Assembly: GCA_042090785.1 (NCBI GenBank)
Contig: JBELIP010000007.1
Span: 1 to 64,000, forward strand
Length of the DNA stretch: 64,000 nt
DNA from: UBA7434 sp042090785
Lineage (GTDB): Bacteria; Pseudomonadota; Gammaproteobacteria; Pseudomonadales; UBA7434
Direction: 5' to 3'
Shown here: piece after piece, positions 43,731-52,523 of the stretch
How positions within the stretch are numbered: the stretch's first letter is position 1
Layout: each line of letters starts with the position of its first letter
Notes under the pieces: generated by a model
Told to the model about the DNA's origin: nothing
What the model saw: the letters and a program-made list of their open reading frames with translations, nothing else
The model's database searches: none
Program-made: the position numbers and the translations under genes

Positions 43731-45584
43731 TTAACGACGCCAGTTAAACCTAACCCTAGCGTGATTACCACAGCCAAGATATTCAATGTTGGAGCAAATA
43801 GATTGCAGTAATGGAATACCTCGGCCAGACAAAACAGGCTGTAATGGTTGCTGCGATAACTTTACGGGTGAAGCCAATGACGGTAACGTCGAATAATCAA
43901 AGCCTTTACCTGAATCAATAACATCAACCAATAACTCGCCCTGCTGGTCATCACCTTGATAATCCAATGTGAAGCGCACGCTGCCCAACGCTAACTGCTC
44001 AAGCTGTTGGTGACGAGCGTTGTAATATGCCTTAAAGCCTTCTGGTGCCTGCTTTAACCCCGAAGACAAACCTAACAAACCATGCTCTAAAGCATTATTG
44101 TAAAGCTCAGTCATAATGGTAAATAACTGACCGCTATAACGACGCAAGGTGGGCACTTCCATTAATAAATGCAGTAGCAAAGGAACAGGGTCCTGATAAC
44201 GTAGCGAATCGGGCCTTAATTCATAACTACAATGCCATGACATCGGATCGGCTGATATAGCGTTAGGCACACATAGATTCATTGCGGCAAAATCGGCAGC
44301 ATTGACCATGGCAACTTCAACTAATGAAATGTCATCGGCACGTGAATGCTCGCCAATAAACTCGATAATATGTTGTTTGATTGCTGCAAAGGCATTATCC
44401 GGATCGGCACTAACTTGACGGCTAATCAACTCAAGTAAGCGTTTATCACCAAACTGCTCACCCTTACTATTACTCGCCTCAAGCACACCATCCGATAGTA
44501 AATATAATCGATCACCCGCCAGTAAATTAAAGCGTGTAGGTTTAGGTTGATACTCACCAGCACCGACGATACCCAAGGCTAAACCATTCGATGCAACGGC
44601 CTCAATAGTTAAACTCTCTTGACGAAAAACATAACTATCAGGCAAGCCTGCATTCCAAATATCAACAATACCTTCATCAAAATTAAACTGCACAACACTG
44701 GCACAGCAAAACACACTCACCGGCAAAATAGCATGTAATTTGGTATTCAATTCTTTAATAATATCGGGCATGGCAAAGCCTTTTTCTACCATGCTATAAA
44801 AAGTTGATGCCAACGGAATAGCGCCAATAGCTGCAGGTAAACCATGGCCGGTGAAATCGCCTAATAACACAATAAGCCCACCACTTGGCGTTGGTGCAGC
44901 GAGTAAAACATCGCCGTTAAACACTGCAATAGGTGATAACCAATGACGAATATTCGCCATATCGATTCCGTTGTTATGCGAAACCTTATTAAACACCTCT
45001 TGCGCAAGCTGCTGCTCAAGCATTAAATGCTTATGGTGATCCATAATTTGCGTATGCTGCTGTCGCACTAATGTTTGCATATCAGCAATGCGCATTTGCG
45101 CTGCAATTTTGGCAGAAAATAATTTTTTTGTAGATGCATTTAAATGGGATACCGTCGAAACGGCAGGCATTTCAATGTAATCGTGAGCACCCGCTTCCAT
45201 CGCTTGTATAAGCACCTCAGAATCATCAAGGCCTTGGCGCGAGAGTAGTACTATAGGCACGTAGCGCTCGCCTAATAAGGCCAAAAGCTGACGCACCGTC
45301 GCCGCTGTATCCGTCATTGAAAACTCTACCGCCAGTAAAATAATATTTATTTTATCTATCGCGCAATAAGCATCTGAAGAAGATGCACTTAACGGCTGAA
45401 CAAGCTGATTAATAGAATGAATTAAGCTGAGCTGGTAAAGGCTTGGGTCTAGGAAATCTATATTAGTGAATTGATGAAAGTCTGGTGTCGTTAAAAAACA
45501 AACATTAATCCGCGATTGCTGGGAGAGAGAGACTGAAATATTCGATGACTGAATAACATGTTGAGTGAGTCGGTTTTCTGACAT
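43731..45584 (-). CDS. hsbR: HsbR-like pseudo-receiver / PP2C phosphatase / anti-sigma kinase fusion
   Basis: About 617 residues in three parts. (1) Residues 26-140 have receiver-domain shape but lack the key residues: no N-terminal acidic pair, Ala (A85, in IILLAVE) where the phosphoacceptor Asp belongs, Met (M139, in DYIEMP) where the conserved Lys belongs. (2) A SpoIIE-type PP2C phosphatase, about 205-428, with metal ligands in NGD (D225), GDFTGHG (D243), SDG (D365) and ADD (417-418). (3) A C-terminal HATPase domain with N-box ELYNNALEHG (493-502), DSGKGFD (557-563) and GRGIPLL (587-593), as in RsbW-like anti-sigma kinases. In Pseudomonas HsbR phosphorylates and dephosphorylates HsbA. ATG at 45584. 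Confidence 0.9.
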   Translation of the reverse strand: MSENRLTQHVIQSSNISVSLSQQSRINVCFLTTPDFHQFTNIDFLDPSLYQLSLIHSINQLVQPLSASSSDAYCAIDKINIILLAVEFSMTDTAATVRQLLALLGERYVPIVLLSRQGLDDSEVLIQAMEAGAHDYIEMPAVSTVSHLNASTKKLFSAKIAAQMRIADMQTLVRQQHTQIMDHHKHLMLEQQLAQEVFNKVSHNNGIDMANIRHWLSPIAVFNGDVLLAAPTPSGGLIVLLGDFTGHGLPAAIGAIPLASTFYSMVEKGFAMPDIIKELNTKLHAILPVSVFCCASVVQFNFDEGIVDIWNAGLPDSYVFRQESLTIEAVASNGLALGIVGAGEYQPKPTRFNLLAGDRLYLLSDGVLEASNSKGEQFGDKRLLELISRQVSADPDNAFAAIKQHIIEFIGEHSRADDISLVEVAMVNAADFAAMNLCVPNAISADPMSWHCSYELRPDSLRYQDPVPLLLHLLMEVPTLRRYSGQLFTIMTELYNNALEHGLLGLSSGLKQAPEGFKAYYNARHQQLEQLALGSVRFTLDYQGDDQQGELLVDVIDSGKGFDYSTLPSLASPVKLSQQPLQPVLSGRGIPLLQSICSNIEYLGCGNHARVRFNWRR

Positions 45585-45614
45585 TAGCAAAATAACCTAA
45601 TTTCAAATTGCTTT

Positions 45615-45648
45615 TAACAACTAACAACTAACAACTAACAACTAACAA
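45615..45648. repeat. 7-bp tandem repeat in the hsbR-hsbA gap
   Basis: 4.9 copies of taacaac, exact except the last base. Confidence 0.92.
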
Positions 45649-45674
45649 TGTCATGAGCAAATATAAAAAAAATA

Positions 45675-45980
45675 CTATTGAATGGTAAACAAACGACCGA
45701 AATTCGATATCACCAAAATTTTTCGCACATCATCATTACAATTGACAATTTTTATAGAGGAGTGATCCCCACCGGCATAATCTCTTAGTAATAACAACAT
45801 TCCAAGGGCCGAACTATCAAGGTAAGTTGCCTCTGTCATATCAACAGAAAAGTGTTGCGGCTGACCATCGAGATCTTCATACGCGCTGCGGAAATCCTGG
45901 TGCGCACTAAAATCAAAGCGGCCCTCTACATTGATAATCAACTCGTCATTAGTTGCTGACATGGTGGATGAAATAGGCAT
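45675..45980 (-). CDS. hsbA: STAS-domain anti-anti-sigma factor, HsbA-like
   Basis: About 101 residues, a single STAS domain. The phosphorylation segment YLDSSALGMLLLLRD holds the conserved Ser pair, and GRFDFSAHQDFRSAY near the N-terminus and KILVISNFGRLF at the end match HsbA of Pseudomonas. HsbA there switches between binding FlgM (freeing FliA) and a diguanylate cyclase according to its phosphorylation by HsbR. ATG at 45980 chosen because CGGAG is six bases upstream; the frame continues upstream without similarity. Directly upstream of hsbR. Confidence 0.9.
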   Translation of the reverse strand: MPISSTMSATNDELIINVEGRFDFSAHQDFRSAYEDLDGQPQHFSVDMTEATYLDSSALGMLLLLRDYAGGDHSSIKIVNCNDDVRKILVISNFGRLFTIQ

Positions 45981-46248
45981 TACAGACTCCGACTGACTAT
46001 TATTTATTGAGTTGCTCGAACAACTATCCCTCGTTTTCAGTGTTACTTTCACTGGCCGAATAGACTCAAATATTCATGTTTATTGTGTTTCCTTACTTTG
46101 AGGTTAGCGCAAATCTCACAGGAATCCAGAGTAACGGCGCACAAATACGAATAAAATTTAAACAATTTACATGACTTTACACTATAAGAATAAAAAATGA
46201 AGTTGATACAAGGCGCAGAAGGCCCATTACTCGGTAATGGAGACCGCT

Positions 46249-46278
46249 AAAAAGGTTTAATCTAAAAAGCTTTAATCT
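46249..46278. repeat. 15-bp direct repeat at the fliJ end
   Basis: Two adjacent copies of aaaaag(g/c)tttaatct, the second overlapping the fliJ stop codon. Confidence 0.85.
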
Positions 46279-46726
46279 AACGGGCTTTTAATGTTTGATG
46301 TAAGGCATTCCAACGGTCATCGTTTTCTCGATCAGCTTTAAGCGATTCACGATGTTTTTCTTCTTGGCGGGCAGTATGAACTAGGTCCTGTAAACGCCGC
46401 TGTCGAGCATGCAACTGAGACCAAGCTGCATTATCCGCCTGACAGTGATCATTAGCTCGATCAAAATGCTGTTTTTGTAGTTCTGTCGCATAAGAAAGAT
46501 CATTCATAAAACAACTAAAGTTTTGTAACTCATTCACCGCAACCGCACTTTTCTCGACGCCAACACCTTGAGCATATTCGTTTTGGTAAGACGCCAAGCG
46601 CTCAAGCGAAAGACGGTTTTGCTCTAACGTGGCTTGACTCTGCTGCAGGCGTATTAATTGCTGCTGTTCACGCAACGCAGCTAATCGCGCAACAACCGCC
46701 AAACGTTTTGACTTAGCGGCTGCCAA
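46277..46726 (-). CDS. fliJ: Flagellar export chaperone FliJ
   Basis: About 149 residues, almost wholly a long antiparallel coiled coil (RLAALREQQQLIRLQQSQATLEQ and so on, in parts), as in FliJ, which projects from the FliI ATPase hexamer toward FlhA. Start is TTG at 46726: GGAGG lies eight bases upstream, an excellent ribosome-binding site, and the length then matches the family (E. coli 147). No ATG is available except a longer frame inside fliI. It overlaps the fliI end by 14 bases. Confidence 0.88.
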   Translation of the reverse strand: MAAAKSKRLAVVARLAALREQQQLIRLQQSQATLEQNRLSLERLASYQNEYAQGVGVEKSAVAVNELQNFSCFMNDLSYATELQKQHFDRANDHCQADNAAWSQLHARQRRLQDLVHTARQEEKHRESLKADRENDDRWNALHQTLKAR

Positions 46727-48122
46727 GTGCAATACCTCCAGCACGCGGCGCTTCAACCACATCGCTCTCAACACGAGCTGTAGACGCTGGCTGCTCTTCT
46801 GCTTCTACCGGCTCTAATATTGTTAACAACTGCCCAAGACTATTTAATAAATCACTGGGTTCGTAAAGCCCTTGCGATAAAAACGCATTAATTTGTGGTT
46901 GCCTTGCTATCGCTAAATCAGTAATGGGATCGATACCCGATGTATAGGCACCAACGCTAATAAGGTCTTTACTTTCTTCATAGCGTGAATACAACTGCTT
47001 AACCTGATTAGCCGCCAACAAATGTTCGGCAGAAACAATACTCGCCATAGACCGACTAATCGATGCTTGAATATCGACGGCAGGATAAATACCTTGGCCA
47101 GCAATGTCACGCGACAAAACAATATGACCATCAAGAATAGCGCGGGCAGAGTCAGCAATCGGATCTGTTAGATCATCACCTTCAACTAATACCGTGTAAA
47201 AAGCCGTAACCGACCCGCCATTGCCTAAACCGTTACCTGCACGCTCAACAAGCTGTGGTAAACGAGCAAAAACCGATGGTGGATAGCCTCTTGTTGCCGG
47301 GGGCTCTCCCGTTGCCAAAGCAATTTCACGCTGCGCCTGCGCATAGCGCGTTAAAGAATCAAACAATAGTAAGGTCTTTTTACCCTTATCACGAAAATGT
47401 TCAGATAAACGCGTGGCGTACATGCCTGCTCGTAATCGCATTACGGGGGTTTCATCGGCTGGCGCAGCCACAACAATCGTTTTACCCATACCGTGCGAAC
47501 CAAGATTATTTTCTACAAACTCTCGAACCTCTTTGCCGCGCTCTCCCACTAAAGCAACAATAACAATATCCGCCTCGGTAAAGCGTGTCATCATGCCAAG
47601 TAAAATACTCTTACCCACACCACTGCCAGCAAACAAACCTACACGTTGCCCACAACCAATGGTTAAAGAAGCGTTTATCGAACAAACACCCACATCAAGA
47701 GGCTCGCTGATAGGCTGACGGAGTAAGGGATTAATCGGTTCAGGATGAAATTTTATTGCTTCGCAGTGACCAATCGGCCCTTTGCTATCTAACGGCTTGC
47801 CTGTGCCATCAATAATACGCCCCAATAAAGCATCACCGGCTGGTACGTTGTCACTGGCAACTAAAGGAATAACGCGGGCGCCGGGTTTAACCGATGCAAA
47901 AGGTCTTAATGGCATTAAATAACTGATATCAGCATCAAAGCCAACCACTTCAACTTCAAAACTGCTTTGCTCGCCATCATCAACTAAGCAGCGCGCACCC
48001 AATGCTAAATTAATACCACGTGCCTCTAGAGTTAAACCAACAACGCGGGCAATGTAACCCACTGCAACGGGTTTAGCGGGCTCAATGCCATCGCTTAAGC
48101 AGCGGTTAAAATAATCAAGCAT
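46713..48122 (-). CDS. fliI: Flagellar export ATPase FliI
   Basis: About 469 residues, F1-beta-like. Walker A GLFAGSGVGKSILLGM, VVALVGERGKEVREF, KTLLLFDSLTRYAQAQREIAL (Walker B region, in parts) and PPSVFARLPQLVERAG are the family blocks. Hexameric ATPase that powers unfolding and release of export substrates. ATG at 48122 overlaps the fliH stop by one base (TGATG); a GTG one codon earlier is possible. Confidence 0.97.
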   Translation of the reverse strand: MLDYFNRCLSDGIEPAKPVAVGYIARVVGLTLEARGINLALGARCLVDDGEQSSFEVEVVGFDADISYLMPLRPFASVKPGARVIPLVASDNVPAGDALLGRIIDGTGKPLDSKGPIGHCEAIKFHPEPINPLLRQPISEPLDVGVCSINASLTIGCGQRVGLFAGSGVGKSILLGMMTRFTEADIVIVALVGERGKEVREFVENNLGSHGMGKTIVVAAPADETPVMRLRAGMYATRLSEHFRDKGKKTLLLFDSLTRYAQAQREIALATGEPPATRGYPPSVFARLPQLVERAGNGLGNGGSVTAFYTVLVEGDDLTDPIADSARAILDGHIVLSRDIAGQGIYPAVDIQASISRSMASIVSAEHLLAANQVKQLYSRYEESKDLISVGAYTSGIDPITDLAIARQPQINAFLSQGLYEPSDLLNSLGQLLTILEPVEAEEQPASTARVESDVVEAPRAGGIALGSR

Positions 48123-48862
48123 CACTCATGCTCATTGAGCGCAAAAGTCGCATCAAGAATGGATGTCATACGCGAAGAGCGGGTAAAATCAACTAAACTA
48201 TTAGCACTTTCTATGCGGCAATCGCCAAGTGTTAATTGCTCATCGGCACGTAACGGCCAACTGTCCTGAACAAAACCAGGAATCGATTCAAATACGGCAA
48301 GGTCTTTAGGGTTAAGATAAATTTTGATATCAGACTCGCCAATTGGCAAGGCATCAATGGCTTCATTAACCACTTTTTGAATACTACTGTTGTCACTTAA
48401 TAATTCACGATAACACACACGCTCTGAAATCTTGGCAACTAACTGGGACAACACCTTTTGCAACTCTTCGCGCTGATGGCCAAGCGGCTGAACAATAGAT
48501 TCAATAAGCTGCGTTAATGAAAGTTGCTGGTCGGCCAATACGGCTTGAGCATGCTGCTCTACAGTTTCTCGCGCCCGCGATTCACCTTCGGCATAACCTT
48601 TCTCATAGCCATCAATACGGCCTTCTTTAAAGCCAGCTTCTCGAGCTTCAGCGGTTAATTGTTCAAGCTGGCCAGCGGTCATGGCGCGACTTAAACGTAA
48701 AGGGGAAGGTTGTGATTTTAATGCAGCCGAAGGCCGCTGTGAAAAACCCGATAATTGCCCAGGCTCATCAGCACCGCTTACGATATGCTTAGCCTTAAAC
48801 TCGGGTAAAAGCCATGGCTCTGCTGTTGTCACCTGCTCAACCGGCAAGACATTATCTGTCAT
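48122..48862 (-). CDS. fliH: Flagellar assembly protein FliH
   Basis: A 246-residue stator-like subunit of the export ATPase complex. A proline-containing variable N-terminus is followed by a Gly-rich helix (REAGFKEGRIDGYEKGYAEG) with GxxxG spacing typical of FliH, then the C-terminal domain (ISERVCYREL, VNEAIDALPIGESDIKIYLNPKDL in parts) that binds FliI. ATG start. A 142-base gap with four 18-base repeats separates it from fliG. Confidence 0.95.
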   Translation of the reverse strand: MTDNVLPVEQVTTAEPWLLPEFKAKHIVSGADEPGQLSGFSQRPSAALKSQPSPLRLSRAMTAGQLEQLTAEAREAGFKEGRIDGYEKGYAEGESRARETVEQHAQAVLADQQLSLTQLIESIVQPLGHQREELQKVLSQLVAKISERVCYRELLSDNSSIQKVVNEAIDALPIGESDIKIYLNPKDLAVFESIPGFVQDSWPLRADEQLTLGDCRIESANSLVDFTRSSRMTSILDATFALNEHE

Positions 48863-48912
48863 ACTGCGTCTCTAATAAAAAAGTGCGATATCCAAAAAAT
48901 AGAACCCATAAG

Positions 48913-48984
48913 TTCTCTAGAATCAATCAACTTTCTAGAATCAATTAACTTTCTAGAATCAATCAACTTTCTAGAATCAATCAA
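48913..48984. repeat. Four 18-bp tandem repeats between fliG and fliH
   Basis: Units of ctttctagaatcaatcaa: 48913-48930 (diverged first bases), 48931-48948, 48949-48966, 48967-48984. The last three contain the perfect palindrome TTCTAGAA, spaced 18 bases apart. Confidence 0.95.
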
Positions 48985-49004
48985 CTATAAATCCAAGAAT
49001 AAAA

Positions 49005-50018
49005 CTAAAGCATCTCTTCGCCAGAGCCGCCTAAAATAATCTCTCCCGCCTCAGCCATACGCCTTGCTACTGTGAGAATTTCTTTCTGTGCCGCTTCAAC
49101 ATCACTCAACTTGGTTGGTCCAGAAGCTTCGAGATCATCACGCAGCAAGTCTGCGGCACGGGACGACATATTGTTATAAATTTTTTCACGTAATTCTTCG
49201 TCAGCACCTTTTAAAGCAATCACCAACACATCAGTTGAAATTTCGCGCAACAAGGTTTGAATACCGCGGTCATCAACATCCATTAAGTTAGCAAATACAA
49301 ACATCAAGTCTTGAATGGTTTCCGCTAGCTCACCATCAACCTCAGTTAAAGCATCCATTAACTCCGATTCAATAGTGCCATCGAGATTCGTCATAATATC
49401 AGCAGCCACTTTAGTGCCACCTATACGACGTTTTTGTGCCGATGAGCCACCAGAGAATTGGCGCTCGAGAATATTATTTAATTCATTCAGTGCATCAGGC
49501 TGCACGGTATCGAGTTTAGCAACACGAATAACGACGTCTAAGCGCATATTTTCAGGCAAATAAGAAAGCACCTCGGCCGAAAGATCACCTTCTAGGTAAG
49601 CAATAACAATCGCTTGAATTTGCGGATGTTCTTGCTTAATAACATCAGATATCGCTCGCGCATCCATCCATTTAAGCGTATCCAAACCCTGCGTATTACC
49701 GCCTAATAAAATTCTATCAATAATGCCCGATGCTTTTTCCGCACCCAACGCTTTAGTAAGCATGTTGCGCACATAACTATCGGCGCCAATACCAAAGCCT
49801 GTTGTGTTAGTAATTTCAGAAATAAACGCATTAAAAACAGCGGCTACTTTTTCGCGTTTAACATCGCTAAGCACAGCCATAGCGGTACCAATGCGTTGCA
49901 CTTCTTTGGGCCCTAACTGTTTTAATATGCTCGCGGCGGCCTCTTCGCCCACCGTTAACAATAAAATCGAAGCTTTTTCGATATAGGGAATAGATTCAGC
50001 TAATTTATTATCACTCAC
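49005..50018 (-). CDS. fliG: Flagellar motor switch protein FliG
   Basis: A 337-residue protein (E. coli 331). N-terminal domain binds FliF (KASILLLTVGEEAAASILKQL in part), the middle domain has the EHPQ motif (KQEHPQIQAIVIAYL) and the C-terminal torque helix has the charged block (LKGADEELREKIYNNMSSRAADLL in part). Start GTG at 50018, overlapping the fliF end by 8 bases. Interacts with MotC in the stator. Confidence 0.97.
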   Translation of the reverse strand: MSDNKLAESIPYIEKASILLLTVGEEAAASILKQLGPKEVQRIGTAMAVLSDVKREKVAAVFNAFISEITNTTGFGIGADSYVRNMLTKALGAEKASGIIDRILLGGNTQGLDTLKWMDARAISDVIKQEHPQIQAIVIAYLEGDLSAEVLSYLPENMRLDVVIRVAKLDTVQPDALNELNNILERQFSGGSSAQKRRIGGTKVAADIMTNLDGTIESELMDALTEVDGELAETIQDLMFVFANLMDVDDRGIQTLLREISTDVLVIALKGADEELREKIYNNMSSRAADLLRDDLEASGPTKLSDVEAAQKEILTVARRMAEAGEIILGGSGEEML

Positions 50019-51747
50019 TGGCAGACCAACCTTGTATCACTTGCGCTACCCGATCAGGATCATCGGCAACCATACTACGCACCATTTCTATTTGATCTTC
50101 TAAACGATCTTCTGGTGATGGTAATAAATTTTTGTTTTGCGAATTTAGCGTAACTTTGCCATCGGGGCCAATGGTTTCAGTTAAACCCTCAGCATTGGCA
50201 ATAACCGCATTTAGAGCTGCTTGATGCCGACCTTCCAACTCTTTAATTTTTTGTGAATTCTCTGTTAAACGGTTTAAAGTCGGTCGTAAAACCATAAAGA
50301 TAACCATTAAGAATGCGGCGACACCTAAAAACCATTTTAACCCTAACCAGAAAATATTTTGCTCCCAAAATTTAAGCGCTATGGGTGCTTCGATTTCTGG
50401 TTCAATACGTAAAAACGGCGTGTTAACAACAATGACTTTATCGCCGCGCGTCACATCATAGCCAACCGCGTTTTGAACTAACACCGTTAAGCGCTCTAAG
50501 TCGGCAGTTTCCCAAGGCAGCTTACCATTTCGCAGAGTTTGAGCTACTTCACCTTCTTCCTCGTCAACGGTTGAAGCGTTTTCATCGGCGAGCAAGTCAT
50601 CGACAGCAACCGCAACGGTCATGCGACGGACTTCACCTACCGCATTTCGGGTATAGCTAATCGTTCGATCAACCTCAAAATTACGGGTTTCTAAAACTCT
50701 TGAGCGGGTGGGCTCGGACAGCGCTTTACCGGTTACTGGGTCAATACGAGCACCAGCGTTACCCGTTAAAGGCGGTTGATTACTTAATGCCCCAGGCACA
50801 CCATTTGAATCATCACCCAGCTGCGTTCGCTCACTGGTTGTTTGCTCGCTTCTAATGGCAGGTAAATCGGGATTGAACACTTCAGCGGTTTGTTCAACAC
50901 GCGTAAAATCTAAATCAATAGACACTTCAGCTCTAAATTTTTGGTCACCAACAATTGGCGCTAGCAAACCATTAACGCGCTGCAATAAGTCGGCTTCAAT
51001 TTGACGCGTATATTCAATCTGACGTGCCGCCTCGGCATATTTAGGGTCGCTATCAAAATCCGACAATAAGTTACCCCGTTGATCAACCACCGTGACGTTG
51101 CGCAGGTTTAATTCAGGAACGCTAGACACCACCAAATTAGCAACCGCTCTTACTTGCTCATCGCTGACAGTGCGGCCTTGAAACGCCTCAATAAAAACCG
51201 ATGCCCGAGGTTCGCGCTTATCACGAAGAAACACGGTTGATTTAGGAATAGCTAAATGCACACGTGCAGAACGCACGGCGGCAATACTACTAATTGTGCG
51301 CGCTAATTCACCCTCTAAGCTACGACGGTAACGCGCATTTTCCATAAACTGGCTGGTACCTAGTGGCTGCTCTTCATCGAGCAGTTCAAAGCCGATATTA
51401 CGATCTGCTGGCATACCTGCAGACGCCAAACTAAGGCGTGCCTGATGAATTTGATCAGCGCTAACCAACAAAGCGCCAGAGCGATTATCAATGCGATAAT
51501 CGATAGCATTAGAATCTAACACTTCCATAATACTGGTTGAATCAAGCCTATCGAGGCTGGAATACAAAGGTTTAAAGTCTTTATCGACCATAAGCCATAA
51601 CGCCAAGGCCACGCCAATGGCAACGCTAGCGGCAAGACCAAACATCAAACCGATCTGACGACCAAACTCAAGATTTAAAAAACTTTCAAAGGTACCCGCT
51701 GCTGGGGACTCTGTTACGGCGGGATCTGTTGCTATGTTCTCTGCCAT
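50011..51747 (-). CDS. fliF: Flagellar MS-ring protein FliF
   Basis: A 578-residue protein with two membrane helices (about 30-52, LMFGLAASVAIGVALALWLM; and about 447-467, FLGVAAFLMVIFMVLRP) and a periplasmic ring-building domain between (MENARYRRSLEGELARTISSI, VRSARVHLAIPKSTVFLRD in parts). The last 40 residues (PSPEDRLEDQIEMVRSMVADDPDRVAQVIQGW in parts) bind FliG. ATG start. Follows fliE after 61 bases. Confidence 0.97.
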   Translation of the reverse strand: MAENIATDPAVTESPAAGTFESFLNLEFGRQIGLMFGLAASVAIGVALALWLMVDKDFKPLYSSLDRLDSTSIMEVLDSNAIDYRIDNRSGALLVSADQIHQARLSLASAGMPADRNIGFELLDEEQPLGTSQFMENARYRRSLEGELARTISSIAAVRSARVHLAIPKSTVFLRDKREPRASVFIEAFQGRTVSDEQVRAVANLVVSSVPELNLRNVTVVDQRGNLLSDFDSDPKYAEAARQIEYTRQIEADLLQRVNGLLAPIVGDQKFRAEVSIDLDFTRVEQTAEVFNPDLPAIRSEQTTSERTQLGDDSNGVPGALSNQPPLTGNAGARIDPVTGKALSEPTRSRVLETRNFEVDRTISYTRNAVGEVRRMTVAVAVDDLLADENASTVDEEEGEVAQTLRNGKLPWETADLERLTVLVQNAVGYDVTRGDKVIVVNTPFLRIEPEIEAPIALKFWEQNIFWLGLKWFLGVAAFLMVIFMVLRPTLNRLTENSQKIKELEGRHQAALNAVIANAEGLTETIGPDGKVTLNSQNKNLLPSPEDRLEDQIEMVRSMVADDPDRVAQVIQGWSASE

Positions 51748-51808
51748 GATTTTTGTCTATCGTTCCAGTTAGAATTTTTAATAGTAAACGCTGGTTATGC
51801 AAGACCTA

Positions 51809-52186
51809 TTAGATAGGCATATTCATAATATCTTCATAGGCGTTAACTAATTTATTACGCACTTCTGTCATTGCCTCAAAAGCTACACCGGCTTTTTCTG
51901 AAGCAACAACCACTTGCGATAAAGTAACATTCGGGTCACCAAGTTGAAAAGATTCAGCCAGCTGGCTAGATTCTTTTTGAACAGAATTAACTTGATTAAC
52001 TGCATTGCTGAGTAACTGCTGAAATTCGACACCACGAGACTCTGTGACTTTATTAATGCCATTTGTACCAGCGACATCACCGGCGGCAGTTGCCGGTTCA
52101 AAGCCTTGAGCGCGACTTTTTAAAGCTCGCATTTCATTGAGGACTTGGCTGATATCTGGGCGACCCATATCTACGCGATTAGTCAT
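51809..52186 (-). CDS. fliE: Flagellar hook-basal body protein FliE
   Basis: About 125 residues (E. coli 104). The C-terminal two thirds have the family blocks VEFQQLLSNAVNQVNSVQ and TLSQVVVASEKAGVAFEAM, with the terminal VRNKLVNAYEDIMNMPI. It joins the MS ring to the rod and is the first protein exported. ATG at 52186, with GGAGA six bases upstream. First gene of fliEFGHIJ; a candidate sigma-54 site lies about 150 bases upstream. Confidence 0.96.
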   Translation of the reverse strand: MTNRVDMGRPDISQVLNEMRALKSRAQGFEPATAAGDVAGTNGINKVTESRGVEFQQLLSNAVNQVNSVQKESSQLAESFQLGDPNVTLSQVVVASEKAGVAFEAMTEVRNKLVNAYEDIMNMPI

Positions 52187-52334
52187 CTGGTTCTCCAAGT
52201 GCGCGTTGCGCTGTCAATTATTTGTCATCCCCGTTCAATCGGTGGCGGGCATTGCCGGCAATCGCTGACAATCACACACTGACTCGTCGACAAATTGACT
52301 TTATCAACGGGCGAGGACATTCTTTATTGGATAA

Positions 52335-52350
52335 TGCATTAAGCGCGCCA
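52335..52350 (-). promoter_or_regulatory. Probable sigma-54 promoter of fliE
   Basis: Minus strand TGGCGCGCTTAATGCA: TGGC and the GG-N10-GC spacing fit, with one mismatch in each of the -24 and -12 elements. Start of transcription would be near 52324, giving a leader of about 138 bases. Sigma-54 control of fliE is usual in Pseudomonas and Vibrio. Confidence 0.5.
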
Positions 52351-52430
52351 AGTTTTAAGCGGTGGTTAACTTGAAGGTGTTACTGTATGAAAATTGATCT
52401 ACGAGGAGGTTTGCTTTTTTGGTTTAGGTT

Positions 52431-52476
52431 CAAGGTCAAGAGATAGTCGGGCCACCCCAACTATCTCTTGACCTTG
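52431..52476. repeat. 17-bp perfect inverted repeat between alaS and fliE
   Basis: Arms CAAGGTCAAGAGATAGT (52431-52447) and ACTATCTCTTGACCTTG (52460-52476) flank a 12-base GC-rich loop. As RNA it is a strong hairpin for either strand, but neither strand follows it with a T run, so it is not a standard intrinsic terminator. It could end alaS transcription by another route or be a REP/MITE-like element. Confidence 0.85.
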
Positions 52477-52502
52477 ATCTTGATCTTAACTTTAACTTTA
52501 AC
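52467..52502. repeat. 6-bp tandem repeat after the inverted repeat
   Basis: Six hexamers drift along the strand: cttgac, cttgat, cttgat, cttaac, tttaac, tttaac. The first overlaps the palindrome arm. Confidence 0.8.
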
Positions 52503-52523
52503 TACGACCCAAAACTAAAACAC

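Noticed and set aside
48913..48984. CRISPR array
   Set aside because: Only four copies, unit 18 bases directly abutting, no spacers and no cas genes.
52187..52523. Insertion sequence remnant between fliE and alaS
   Set aside because: No transposase fragment; the inverted repeat and hexamers are noted as repeats instead.
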